From the NCBI GenBank assembly GCA_021234155.1, contig JAJEKV010000112.1:1324341-1388340 (forward strand): a stretch of 64,000 nt of DNA, in the 5' to 3' direction. Of this stretch, positions 10,620-22,104 are shown in pieces. Below the pieces are notes generated by a model. It saw only the letters and a program-made list of their open reading frames with translations. It searched no databases and was not told the origin of the DNA. The first letter of the stretch is position 1. The number at the start of each line of letters is the position of its first letter. The position numbers were made by a program, and so were the translations under genes. This stretch comes from Isoetes taiwanensis (Eukaryota; Streptophyta; Lycopodiopsida; Isoetales; Isoetaceae).

Positions 10620-11600
10620 TCTTCAGTTCTAATGCATGATTTGAATGATTAACCAATTGTTTATAGACCTAATTGTTCGATGATGAATATTTTATTACTC
10701 GCTAAGGTTGGAAACTGTAAATGAATGAATATGCATTTCATAGAAGACAAATAAACAACAGATGCCCGGTAGGACCAGCACAAGGTTGGAGGGTCCAAGA
10801 GTGACATTGCTGTATCTTTTGGAACCTCATAAGCCTTGGTCTCTCTCTTTCTTAATCAACAGTTGAATCAAGGGCTAAGGTCCATGGATCCAAGAGTGGC
10901 ATTGTTGCATTTATATTTTTTGTGCATACCATTTGGCCAGGCAAAATCATGACCCTTGGAGATTCTGTGAGACGGAACCACCAATCGTTGGGATTGTGCC
11001 ACATCACCACATTAAGGGTAACTTACCATTTGCATAAAAGCTATCGTTTTGAAAGTTGCTTTGGGATATGCTATTAATGTACTTTGACTTTAATGTACTT
11101 GACTTTAGGGTGGTTATTACTTATTTTAGGATGGCTCGTGAGATGGAACCATCTAGAACATTCTCCTATCTATTTTGAAACATATGATCAACATTAAGTT
11201 ACAATCCCCGGGGCGCAAGTTATTAGCAGCTTTTATACATATAATCAACATGGTTAACTTGTTATCCTTAGGGTGCAAGGAGCTAGTAGCTTTTATTTTG
11301 GGACATTCGATCAATCTAGTGAGTTCCTGTCAAAGCTTGCTTTTTGAGATTCAACATTAAGGAGCTTTAAGACATCTGTTCAACTCAACATATATTTTTT
11401 CAAACATCCAATCAATATGATTTATTTTAGGTTGCGTAGACTACATTTTGCTATTATGAGGTGGCTATTCAACTAGAACCCTTATAGAGCATCCTTCCAA
11501 AACAAACTGAGCAATTGGTTGAATGCATGGATCGCTCGAGATATGGGTCCCATCTGGGTGTGCGTTCCATAAACTCTGGCTTCTCGTGAACGTGAAAAAT
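10620..11600. other. Non-coding stretch, nothing recognised
   Basis: AT-rich sequence with no conserved protein similarity in any frame. It contains several 'ttttgagat/acatt' phrases repeated loosely (for example around 11,170-11,420, where ATCAACAT and TTATC-GG-TGCAAG motifs recur), suggesting an old decayed repeat. Confidence 0.3.
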
Positions 11601-11680
11601 GTATCTATCTATCTATCTGTCTTATCCCGTAGTAACTAGTGGGTTTTGAACCTTGGTGGATGACAGCCCAACCAGAGTAG
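11601..11680 (-). mobile_element. Fragment of a tRNA-derived SINE with ATCT-repeat tail
   Basis: On the minus strand, GGTTCAAAACCCACTAG (about 11,636-11,652) matches a tRNA B-box. The same phrase, ACTAGTGGRTTTTGAACC on the plus strand, occurs in the SINE at 17.6-17.75 kb. The 3' end runs into four ATCT units at 11,602-11,618, a common SINE tail type. The A-box end is weak, so this is probably a truncated or diverged copy. Confidence 0.5.
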
Positions 11681-11865
11681 AATTAGAATTGAATTGAAGC
11701 AAAATTATAATAGAACTGTGAGTTCTACTATAAGGAGAAATTAGTGGAGATTTTTAGCATCCTATATGGATTTGGGTTTGATGGTAGAGAAGCATTTTAG
11801 AAGAAACCAAACTGTGGAACACACAATAAACGGCGGGGCTCAAAGCTTTCTTTCCCCCTCCCCTT

Positions 11866-11953
11866 TTTGGGTTGCCCCCAGGGGGGCAAACCCTTGCTCA
11901 TATGGGTTTTCGGCATATTCCAGGTATATATCAACATATGCCTAGAATATGCC
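11866..11953. repeat. Two short hairpins
   Basis: GGGTTGCCCCC facing GGGGGCAAACCC (about 11,869-11,894), and GGCATATTCCAGG facing CCTAGAATATGCC (about 11,912-11,953). They lie 100-170 bp upstream of the beta-galactosidase start. Function unknown. Confidence 0.55.
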
Positions 11954-12044
11954 AAAAACTGCTTCAAATAGACTGTTGTCAGTAAACTGGCGGTCAGCCC
12001 TGTTGCCAATCGGTGCTGTTCGAACCGCCTAACCGGCTTTACTG

Positions 12045-12904
12045 ATGGATCTAAGTCAGAAGTCTGGCGTCTACAAGAGGAGCCGGCTCTTCTACTACTG
12101 TGCTTCAATACTTTTTGTGGGTTTGGGTTATTTCCGATCTGTGCAGGTACTATCGATCAATGTTTACAGTTTTAATGGCGCTATTAGCCTTGCTAATATT
12201 GCTTCTGCTCTTCTGCGTCGTATTTGGAGTAAGCTTCTGAATCTCTTACTCATGTTCACGGGATTGGCCATTCCATATACTTTGATAAAATGGTCTTCAA
12301 TGTCCAAGAACGTGGACATTTTGCATTTCCTCGAAACTATTTTTCCCTTACGGTTGTTTTACAACCTTTGTACAGGCCAAAGATGTGAAAGAAAGGAGTT
12401 TCACCATTGCCAATGACATGTTTATGAAAGATGGTGAACCATTTCGAATTATAGGCGGTGATGTTCACTACTTCAGAATCCTGCCTAATGTAAGGAATTC
12501 TTCTTAAATTATAAGTTCTAGTTGAATCTGAGCTTCATGTTACTTGTTGATATGAGTAGCCTCTATGCAGAAACATCTGAACATTTTTAGGTTGTCCTTG
12601 ATGAAACTAGTGAATATAATAGTCTACAACGTCCTTTATGTTAAAGTCTTACAGATTTAGAAAATATTGATGAAACATGGCCTATTTTGGTTTGCAGTAT
12701 TGGGAGGATAGGCTGTTGAGAGCAAAATCCTTGGGATTGAACACTATTCATACTTATGTTTGGAACATTCATGAGTCTCATCCGGGAAAGTTCCATTTTG
12801 GTGGCTCTGCAGACCTTAAAGCTTTCTTGACGCTTGCTGATAAATTTGGATTGTTAGTCATGCTCAGGGCGGACCCCTATATTTGTGGAGGTCTGTGTCC
12901 TTAA
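12045..12904 (+). pseudogene. Beta-galactosidase (GH35, BGAL17-like), three 5' exons only
   Basis: Exon 1 is 12,045-12,146 (34 codons, with a membrane or signal anchor LFYYCASILFVGLGYF) and ends CAG|GTAC. Exon 2 is 12,376-12,489 (after TTTGTACAG) and reads SFTIANDMFMKDGEPF and IIGGDVHYFRILPN, ending AAT|GTAAGG. Exon 3 starts at 12,698 after TTTGCAG and reads [24 protein letters not shown] and [12 protein letters not shown]. All junctions are phase 0 and the splice sites fit GT-AG. The family hydrolyses terminal beta-galactosyl residues of cell-wall glycans. The protein stops just before the ICGEW acid/base motif, and HTYV-WN lacks the usual Pro. I found no later exons in the next 3.8 kb. It may be a truncated relic, or the remaining exons may lie beyond very long introns. 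Confidence 0.75.
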
Positions 12905-15900
12905 TAATGGTAAATAAAAATGTCTGCATTCTCGCTTCTGCAACCACGTTTGGGTTTGAGATAGAACAGCCAAAACATGGCATTAATCTGTTGCATTAAG
13001 TACACCACAACAAATCAGTTAAGATTCATTCCCATTTCTGGTCATTGGGAAATAGGAAATGATAGATAAGATGCACAAGTAACAAGAGCCATCTTTCTTC
13101 CTTTCTCACGCGTGGGCTTTGTATGGACTATGCATCATATTCCACTTTAGTTTATACAACAACGAAATGGTGTTAGGAAAATTCTAGGTTGACTGCCCAA
13201 GTTGAAATTTTATTACTTTGGGTTGTTCTAATGAAACCAGCAACGCTTTGACCTTAACAATAGCAAATAACAGTCATTTATCGAGCATTGGTCAGCCTGC
13301 AGAGACGATAAACATGATGCCCATTTGTAATAAAAGAGCCACCTCCATGTTGTCAGCAATGTCTCAGTGCATCATTAGTTGCCTTTGCTTTGTTGCTGTG
13401 GTATGTATCTGGTTAACGTATTGTCTACCTGAGTGACTTTGAGATATTCTCTAGAGTGTAGCTTCATAAGCTACCTTCAAAGTCTGAGCTTACACCTGGA
13501 TCTTTTCATTTACATTCTAACAAGCATGTTATAGACGTTTCCTCTGACAAATTTGGGCATGCTTGGCACATTGCAAAGTGGCATGCCAAGTGCTAAATTT
13601 TGAACAAAAGCTGCAGGCATATGTAAACTTATTCCTACATTTCTAACATGCAAGAAAGCAGACCGAAATTCACTGTTGCTGTAGAACAAATTGACGAAGG
13701 TTTATGCATTACCTTTAATCTCTAGTTTTCACACTGTTGCGCAAATTCTCGAGTAGAGAAGGTTTGCTCGGTTGGAATGAGGAATTTTCGGTTGAGCTAG
13801 CGCATCGCAGGAAAGATTTTTATGCATATTTGTTTAAGGGTAATGCTAATTTCTGATTGGGATATGCGATATCCGGCTATTTGAGGAAACATTATGAGAT
13901 TTCTCGATAGAGGTTACAATGTTTTCCCAACACTGGTCCTGCATAATATTTGTCAACTATCCAATGCCCCAGCTACAACATATCTGGTTCTATAAACTCA
14001 CTTCAAGCCAATTAAGTTTTAACTGGTGAAATGGGTGGCAGTCCTGCTCCTCTGACATAGTAAATTATTTCTTCATGGCATATGCTTGAAGCCTCCCCTA
14101 GAAGATGCGGCAATTTGGTAGGACTGATGCACATTTGTAAATTGTAATGCTTGATTAGGCGGAAACGAATCTCATGTTATACTGCAATACCCAGAATTTC
14201 AAGTATCTGATCATTGACAAATATTCTCTCTGCAGTTCTTTTATTTTCCGGTGAACTACTTCAGTGTACCTTGCAATAAAAAAAAAAGAGAATTTTCTTA
14301 AAAGATTCAGATATTTATCCTTAGACATAGACATGTAATGCTGGTATACCGAGAGCACATTGCCAGTCTACTATTTCTTTTGCAAAATGGACAAAACAAA
14401 TCAGAAAAGACAATCTATAGTATTCTGGTTGCTTGAACATGTAGGTTTTGTAGGATCTTCTGCCATCTAGATGCCAGAATAGTTGGCTTGAATAAATGGC
14501 AATGAGGCTACCGAAGGAACTCTAGATAAATTTCTTAATCAAGATATAGAACAGGACCATGAAATTAGGATATTGATGCCAGCATATCTTTTCGCAATTA
14601 AGAGAAAAACATCTATTTAAACATATTTTAAACTCTCAGGAAAGACTTGAAAGACCTTTTTTTATGACCTGGCCAAATGTTATTTCTTGGTAAGGGCAGA
14701 AACTTGTCTCTGCCATTTAGTTTATGGACTAGCTAACATGGTTTGTATCATAAACGAAGTATTTAAAGATTATTGAGTTTGAAAAGCACTTAACATACAG
14801 TGAACCTGATTTCTCATACACTTGCAATTATCTGTGGTAACATTACAAACTTGCACCTTTATTTAAGGACTTTATCATATAAAAGATCTTTTTGAGTACC
14901 AGTAATCCATAGTGCCAGAATTGGTTCGTGGAATCCCCTTTTCTACGAATCTGTGCCCCTTTCCGGCCTCTACATTAGCACAGATTCATTTCTGATCCAG
15001 CGCAGTCGGATCGCCATAGCCAATGATGCCCATACAAATCCTCTAGCTTTTGCCAGAAGAAGACGTAGAGGCATGATGCCATTTGGGTTCCGTGGATTGA
15101 TCTGTTAGCGCCTAATTATCATTTGGGCAAGCATTTGCTGCAAAAATGTATTATCAGAAAGATTTGTGCAAAAATTGTGAGCTTAACATTTGGGGTTAAA
15201 ATTTTCTCTCAAAGTTAAAGAACAATGAATATATTTTGTAGTCTGGTGCTAGTATTTGTGATTGTAGTTGGGTTGTCAGTTCAATACAGGGGGCCTGCTA
15301 GACAGGTCACATTTAGCAGCTCAAGCAAAACATTTTCAAATAGCTCTAGTCTGGCGAAACATGGAGCAGAATTGGCTTGTACTAGAACTGGCACCATATT
15401 GGAAATAGGATTTACAAGCCCTTTGCCAATGAGACTTCTGTTCTAACAGTCCCTTGGTAAACCTACCCAGGTGAAGATAGCAAAATTAGAATACTTATGA
15501 TACTTTTATTGGATCTATCTGGGAAATAACAATTGAATATATTTCTGTACGTAGGTTCACCATATAGCTATCAACATAAATTGGTTTATGCATGAGCATC
15601 ATAACTAAGCCTTGATGTCGATAGTGCATCGTTTATCATGTGCAAGCTACATAATAATGATATTCATGTTTCTTGCAATTACCTGGCTCCTTGGTGCATA
15701 TCGTTCTTCCCCGATCCCTGCCTTATATTTACAGACAGCCTTCAAAAAGAATTGTTCAGAACATAGGCAGTTTCTAAGGCATGCAATTTGTACTTCTCTT
15801 ATGAAACCAATAGCTGCAGACAAATGTGTGGCCATTATACCCAGGTGGTCTAGAAAAGCTACCTAGAAACTTGGTTGTGCTCAAGTAGCCCGGCTGTCCC

Positions 15901-16517
15901 GCCAAAGATACCCTCATTATCTCTAACTATGATCCCCCCTGAAACTATGTTGGTGAACGTCTTTCTGATTTGGTGATGGCAAATAAATATGATACTATGT
16001 ACCTAAACATATTTAAACAAATGATTAATTCTTATTGTTTTACATTAACTTATTGGAAGCCTTATAAATTGGCTTACTTTTGCCTTGAGCAATGTAGGAG
16101 AATCTCTTGCACCTACACACGCTCCATGAAAATTGAATAAACCGTTGGCAAAATCTTAGATCTTTTTTTCATTTGTCAATTTCAAAAACTTAGAATGTCA
16201 AGAACATTGGAGGGCATTTCGGCTCATCTTGTTTGAATCTATGAGCCGGGCATCTTGCATTTCTCTGAAAACTTACATGATGAATTCTCTTTTCTATTTA
16301 TAGTTTAATCCGTGCTCTTCCATTTCATGCTAACCAAACAGAAATTGATTGCACTTTTAAGTTATTGTAGGCACATGTCAAGAGTGTCATCCTCGATAAA
16401 GAGTGAATCAAAATGTGGATAATTCGGCTCTTGGGGGGATTTCAAAAACTTACATCTCTGATATGTTATCTTTTTAAGACCAGCTTAGCAACCTAGAATT
16501 ACAAATGGGCTGACATG
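12905..16517. other. Non-coding region, possible introns of the beta-galactosidase, nothing else recognised
   Basis: AT-rich, with frequent stops in all frames. Two short open frames with hydrophobic starts (15,225-15,446 and 15,612-15,866) show no family match I recognise, and I do not call them genes. No catalytic GH35 motif (GEW, GGTNFG) is visible in this stretch on the plus strand. Confidence 0.35.
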
Positions 16518-18970
16518 CTAGTTGTAGTCCTCACATGAACATGCTCCATTTATGAAGTGATGCATGCGATATGCATCCTTGATTATAATCTCCCGTCTTT
16601 CAATTTTAGAGGACTTTGCATGCATTATGGCAGTCCATGCATACTCGAAGATTCTTTGTTGCTCTAATAGTTGTACCAGGAGAGGTGCTATATAATTCCA
16701 AATGCAATTGAAAGTTTTTCACAATGCCCACAAAAAGATCTTCCTTTTCCTCATTTGACATTTGCTAAAACCAAGTTATGTTTTGGTGTACATCCATCTC
16801 CTTTCATCTGATTATTTAAAGTTTTTAACATAGTGCATAGTTCTTCAATTTGTGGATTGCTCTTTTCTCCAATAACAAATTCATGCACCTTCAATCCATG
16901 CCTTTGCTGGTTTCTTCCAGGCACATCCATGTTGCTTGAGCTCATCTATTTTTAAGGCCTTTTTCCATAATCCAGAATTAGAATAAATGCCTGACATAAG
17001 TACATATGCACCCGCATGGTAAGGATCTAATGGGACAACCTCGTTAAAGTAGTGTCTGCCAAGCTCCACATGACCATATGTTCTACAGGCAGCCAACAAT
17101 GTTCTTCAACTAATATTTGACTTAACAGTGTGCAGTAAATTTTCAGCTTTCCCTAGGTGTCCTGCAGGGCCAAGAAGATCCACTATGCAAGCACAGTAGT
17201 ACCCATCTGGAGTAATGTTATGATCTTCTAGATTTGAAATGTTTGCAACCGTCATCCACCAAGCCTGCATGCCCCGCATGCGCCAAGAATAGTGGAAAAT
17301 GTCACCTCATTTGGTCTGATGCCTTCTTGTTGCATGTCCTTGAGGCATTTCAGCGAACTCACATTGCCAGACTGCGCATGCACCAATATTATCGCATTCC
17401 ATGTGACCACATTTTGGATTGATAATCTTTCAAAGACTAGGCATGCCTGATCCAGATCCCCACATGTAGCATACATGTCAATCAATGTATTTTCTATATA
17501 TATGTCAAATTGGAGCCCTTTACCTTTAATATGTTCATGAACTTGCCTTCCTTGCTCTATTGCACCTATGCTGCTGCAGGCTTTCAAAGTACTCAAAAAT
17601 GTTACCTTGCCTTCTCTTTTTATTTATTTTTTGAAGGCATGGTTGGTGGGACTTGCACCCACCGACGTCTCCCACCCGATGGTAGCTAGTGGATTTTGAA
17701 CCCTAGTGGGGATCACCCCAGTACAAGGCCTTACCACTAGACCACCACCTGCCTTCACGCTGCATGTCCTTGAAGCATCTTAGAGAAAGAAGGCCTTCGT
17801 CATACATGGCATATCCTTCGATCAGTGCACTCCAAGCCACCACATTCGGTTTGACAATCTGATCAAAGATTTTATATGCTTCCTCAAATCTACCATGTTT
17901 AGCGTACATATTAACAAGTGTTTCCCACAACAATGTCATGTTCAAATCGAGAATCAATTATTTGTTTATGAATGTACCGTCCTTGCTCAATTGTCATGTC
18001 CATGGTGCTGCATGCTTTTAAAATGGTAATAAAAGTCACTCTACAAGACTTTATCCCAATCTGCTGCATATTTTCCAAGCATTCGAAAACAACGACAACA
18101 TCTTCACATTGCATATAACTTGCAATCATTTGCATTCCATGCCACCACATCTGGCGGAGGCAATGTGTCAAAGAGCCTATGTGCCTCATCCACCTTCTCA
18201 AATTTTCCATACATATCAATCAGGGTAGTTCCCACAACAATGTCAGATTGAAGGCCAACCTGAATGACTTGTTCATGGATGCACCTGCCATGCTCTATTG
18301 CACAAATGCTACCACACCCCTTTAGATATTCCAAAAAGTCACTTTGTCTGATTGCATACCTCGCATCTTTTCATGGCATTTCAAAGCTAGAAAGCCTTCA
18401 CTATGTTGTGCATATTCTCCTATCATGGCATTCCATGTCATCAGGTTCCTATGAGGCAACCTATCAAAGCTGTTGCGTGCTTCCTCAAGGTTTCAAATTT
18501 TCGCATATAAATCAACAAGAGTTGTTCCTACCACAACATCACATCCTATTCCAATATTGATTATTCATGAATGTTCCTGATTTGCTATATACCACTTATT
18601 CTACTGAAGTGCTCAAAAATATGTATTTATCTGCTATCGAGTCCTCGTTGAATTTCATCATAGAATTGAAGGGCCATTTCATTTTTTTCCAAGCTTTGCA
18701 TGGGCACTAATAATTGTATTCCATGTATACTGGCTTGGATCCACAACCTTGCTGAATGATTGATTTGCTTTAACAAGGCTTCCGTATGCCCCAAATTGTC
18801 TAATTAGATGGCCTGACAAGAGAGAAACAGAATCTAATGAATTATAAACCATAACATTGTACACCTACTAGCTGATTTCCAGGTCTTGAAGTTTTGTGCA
18901 CTCTTGAACAAGGCCCAAAACAGTGTCTTTGGGTATACGCACATCCTACTGCTGCGTCATCTTCAAGGAC
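16518..18970 (-). pseudogene. PPR-DYW organelle RNA-editing protein, decayed
   Basis: Minus strand. The N-terminal region reads PKDTVLGLVQECTKLQDLEI (about 18,945-18,885) and then repeated P-L-S type PPR motifs: YTWNTIISAHAKLG, CGSICAIEHGRCIHEQVI, GTTLIDMYGKFEKVDEAH, VVAWSALIEGYAMYDEG, ACSSIGAIEQGRQVHEHI, TWNAIILVHAQSGN and GIRPNEVTFSTILGACG. The E domain follows (TPDGYYCACIVDLLG, LLAACRTYGHVELGRHYF), then E+ (VHEFVIGEKSNPQIEEL) and DYW ([10 protein letters not shown] with the HxE zinc/catalytic motif near 16,720; [27 protein letters not shown]). Such proteins edit organelle transcripts (established). The wording resembles fern PPRs. It is inactive: a Trp codon is a stop before LLAACRTY, there are several frameshifts, and a SINE is inserted at 17.6-17.75 kb. 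The final tripeptide reads D-Y-N, not D-Y-W. Confidence 0.88.
17615..17747 (-). mobile_element. tRNA-derived SINE inserted in the PPR gene
   Basis: On the minus strand it begins GGTGGTGGTCTAGTGGTAAG (A-box TGGTCTAGTGG) and has a B-box GGTTCAAAATCC about 40 bases later, matching RNA polymerase III promoter spacing. It ends in an A/T-rich tail (AAATAAATAAA-like). It is flanked by a 9-10 bp near-identical duplication (CCTTGCCTTC at 17,605-17,614 and CCTGCCTTC at 17,748-17,756). PPR sequence continues on both sides, so the insertion boundaries are clear. Confidence 0.85.
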
Positions 18971-19187
18971 ATGATTACCTGGTGCAAATACCCTTGGTTG
19001 CTCAGTCCTTGGCAATCTCGGTTGATATCAACAGACATTCTAAGTTGAACAGAATTGCACTCACGTATAGAAAAAACCGCACCATGATTGCACAACAATA
19101 AGTTATGAGAGTAGAAGTAACTCTAAAATATTCAATTTCGAAAGCGACCAAAGGGACGGACCACTTTTGACTATTCCTTGTCTGTCT

Positions 19188-19644
19188 GGGACGCCCGTAT
19201 ATAGAGTCCGGGATGTAGTATTTCCGGACTTTTTTTTGTAGTATTTCCGGCCACCCGATATCAGCCGTGGTATTTTTGGCCAAAAAAGTGGTGTTTCTGG
19301 CCAAAAATATGGTATTTCTGGCCAAAAAGTGGTATTTCTAGCAAAAACCAAGCGGAAACCGTCTGGCGGGCAAAATCTTTGGTCGGATCCTTCTTGCAAC
19401 TCCACGGGCGGCTTGAGACGCTTCAAAACCCTTCCAATTGCTTTGTCTTCTCTTTAACACTAGTTTGATGAAGAGAGGGAAGCGATTTGAGCTCGAATAG
19501 GGCCGGATTGAGCAAAAAATGACCCAAAACAGTTCGTTCTAGGCTTGAAACTGTGAAGTGCATGGTGGCTGATAATGAGTGGCTGGAAACACCACAAAAA
19601 AAATCCGGAAATACCACATCCCGGACTCTAAATACGGGCGGTCC
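19188..19644. mobile_element. Foldback/MITE-like element with about 78-bp terminal inverted repeats
   Basis: The left arm 19,188-19,265 and right arm 19,567-19,644 are reverse complements with few mismatches (shared words CGCCCGTAT, AGAGTCCGGGATGT, GTATTTCCGGA, TATCAGCC). The interior of about 300 bp has no coding capacity. No convincing target-site duplication was found, so the superfamily is unassigned. Confidence 0.7.
19266..19346. repeat. About four tandem units of a 20-bp motif inside the foldback element
   Basis: Successive units resemble GTGGTATTTCTGGCCAAAAA. The same GTAGTATTTCCGG word also occurs twice in the adjacent inverted repeat, so the terminal repeat and the tandem units look related. 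Confidence 0.7.
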
Positions 19645-20916
19645 GCCTATCCGGGCTGGATTGGGAGGCTATGAATCGGAAACAGCTCTCCCACGGCGCC
19701 ATTGTTCTTGTTACTTCGTCACCGGCGAACAATGAATTAGACGGTTGAATAAAATGGAAAAAGATAAGGAAGCATTGTGGTAGGGATGCTCAAGAACTGA
19801 GAGGCCATCAATCGTAGTAGAATCGGCCAGAAGCTAGCTTCATCTCCCATGTTGTGGGGCTTAGGGTTTGCGTGACGCGGGCTCACAGAGGAGGATGACA
19901 TGGCATACTCGTGGCATACACGTGGCATAGCTAGAATTGTAGCAAAGTGTGCATCTCGGGTTAGGCAACCCTGCTAAAACGTTGTGCGCGCTATATAAAC
20001 ACATACTTCATATGACGAACAATATATATGACCCAAATCATATAAAAACTATTGTGAAAATCTCGTACATATTAGACAACGAACCATTTTTTGTTATATT
20101 GGTAGAAGAAGAAGCAATTTTTACATCATGTCACTTGGCGGCATCCGATTGAATATATGATGCCTACATTACACCAACATTGTTTAATTAGGTCTTGCCC
20201 TTGGAAGCATTTGATTGAACATATGATGCCTAGACCACATCAACATTGCTTAACATTGCTTTTTTGGGTCCTGCCCCAACCACCTTACATTTAATATGGC
20301 TCTAAGCAGCCTCGAACTCGCGAAACATATTTGTTCTAGGACTAATGTATTACGTGCCCTCTGCAGATCTCATTGGAAGTGGTCTGGGATTAGAGGATGA
20401 GATCCTTACCTCCAACATAGCAGCACGTGACTCCATTTTCGTCGACTCCATTTCTGCGATAGATTTGCAGGATTGTGCGAACAATCGATCCCATGCAACG
20501 TATTTGCAAGGGATTTTAGAAGAATTAACGATTAAAGGGCACGGATATGTACTGGATAGACTTTGTTGGTCCTGTACTTGGATTCAATTAAGAGGATATA
20601 GACAGGAATAGTAAGCAATTATAAAAGAGCATTGAATGGATTTTAGAGAGGCAAGAGGAATTACAGTTACACAATCACCATGAGATCATAGGGGCAACTT
20701 CATGTCATTAATTCTACTGGGTGCATCATTTTTGGTGGCCATGGCCTTCAAAGGAAAGCTTCATAACCACATGCATAGTATGCATGAGGTTTGCAAGCTA
20801 GTATCTAAAAAAATACCTCCGATGGCGTTGGGGCTGGAGTGTAGGAGGTAAAGGATTCCCTATGTTTTTGAAGAAAAGAAACATCGTTCTATGTCTAACC
20901 TACCCAACTTCGTAGA
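19645..20916. other. Non-coding stretch with one direct duplication
   Basis: Nothing conserved is recognised, including the 88-codon open frame at 20,345-20,611. A direct duplication of about 65-70 bp lies at 20,141-20,200 and 20,205-20,276 (shared GATTGAAYATATGATGCCTA and ACATTG). The CDC45 C-terminal piece starts at about 20,917. Confidence 0.4.
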
Positions 20917-21440
20917 GCAATTCTGAAAAGCATATGCTGCCCTTTCACCAACTAATTGGAAGAATTTGCAGCTTGGTATGCAGCAAGCTATCAAGATGTA
21001 GAGGGCTATTGTGAGCCAAGGCACTTTAGCCATTTTAAAACAGGGGTACATAAGGATTGCCGAAGAGTTTAGGTGGTTGAAACTTGATGGAGCACCTGAT
21101 TTAATGCTTTTGGGATAGCCCATGTGTCTTATTAGGTTCTATTACTTCCTAATGGATGCTCTGAGGCGGTTCACGATCCCGAGTCTTCAATGACTTTAAT
21201 TATAGGTGTTTCCCACAGGCCAAGCTTGGAACTCAGCGAGAGAACCACTTTGAAAAGGTAATTGAGAATCTTGGCATAAATTTTCAGCATGATGGCTTTG
21301 AAGCTGCTTGGATATGACTTGCGACTGCAGTTGGAGCATTTATGATGCAACTCTACAAGAAAATGTGATCTATCTGGAAGCTGGTTCTGTACTCATGTCT
21401 CATTTGAAACAATTCGAAACTTCAATGATTTTTCTTGAAA
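20917..21440 (+). pseudogene. CDC45: CDC45 C-terminal part with stop and 3' flank
   Basis: The plus strand reads EQF-KAYAALSPTNWKN, QGTLAILKQGYIRIAEEF, RWLKLDGAPDLMLLG and RFYYFLMDAL, then the final GAFMMQLYEKM followed by a natural-looking TGA at about 21,366. This is the best C-terminus in the window; family members end with such a helix. Internal stops (for example after QAIKM and after LLG) and a deletion near 21,165 (the GMKP/ICAV region is missing) inactivate it. The 3' flank ends at about 21,447 in an inversion junction also seen at 35.28 kb. Confidence 0.85.
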
Positions 21441-21446
21441 TTGTTT

Positions 21447-21755
21447 CAATTCTCTCATCTGTGGTCCTTTCATAAACAAATTAATCTATTAATGACATGC
21501 ATGCATTTCAAAGGAGTTTATTTGAGTTTTTATGCATAGCATGTGCAATCTCAAACAGCAAATACCCTGTGGGTTTTTCCATGAAAGGTGCCACTTCTAT
21601 TTCCTCTTTTAACGCATCCATTCCTTTATAGCCTAGCATCTAGCATTTTCATGATCCATCCTATCCCTCTTTTTTTTTTTCCACATCATATTCATCATCC
21701 GATTCCTCCTCATTTTCGTCTTCAAGATTAGGTTTTGTTGTACATCAGATTTGTT
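21447..21755 (-). pseudogene. CDC45: CDC45 fragment, start of the middle part, minus strand
   Basis: Minus strand: remnants of GTFHGKPTGYLLFEIAHAM, the acidic linker (Asp/Glu-rich, RKR-like end) and FVNERPQMRE-like text. The N-terminal part is deleted and the copy runs into spacer at about 21,756. Confidence 0.75.
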
Positions 21756-22104
21756 TACTCATCATTTGCCAAATCCCTCATTTTCAGCCAAGGCAAATGC
21801 GACGACCCTAGAGCTGCCCCGAGAAGTCTCACGGGGCAAATGCGGATTAGATGCGAGCAAGGGCACATTGCTGATGTAGAAACCATCTTGGCATGCTGTC
21901 AATGACTCATGTTGACGTATCAGGCACCCCGTTATCAGCCAAGTACTCCCGCTATCAGCCAAGGCGTGCGGATGGGCCTAGAGTCGCCCGGTGCGATCCA
22001 ACGTGGGCAAGGACGCATTGCTGACATGGAAACCATCTCAGCACGCCATCCAAGATCTGTCCTGACGCCTCAGGGCCCTCGTTATCAGGCAAGTACCAAC
22101 GCTA
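21756..22104 (-). repeat. GC-rich spacer of the CDC45 unit
   Basis: Two GGAAACCATCTCAGCACG-type modules. It ends at the recurrent spacer/CDC45 junction near 22,104 (CGCTAAACTGCAAATC on the plus strand). Confidence 0.65.

Noticed and set aside
10447-10656. Minus-strand 69-codon frame over the hairpin
   Set aside because: It is produced by the palindrome and has no protein-like features.
12045-12416. A single 123-codon gene at the beta-galactosidase start
   Set aside because: The continuous frame reads through an intron; GT-AG sites and GH35 similarity support the spliced model.
15225-15866. Two small membrane-like open frames as genes
   Set aside because: Only a hydrophobic start in AT-rich DNA; no conserved motif or splice context.
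17690-17745. A tRNA gene on the minus strand
   Set aside because: A- and B-boxes are present but no cloverleaf acceptor stem closes; tail and target duplication indicate a SINE.
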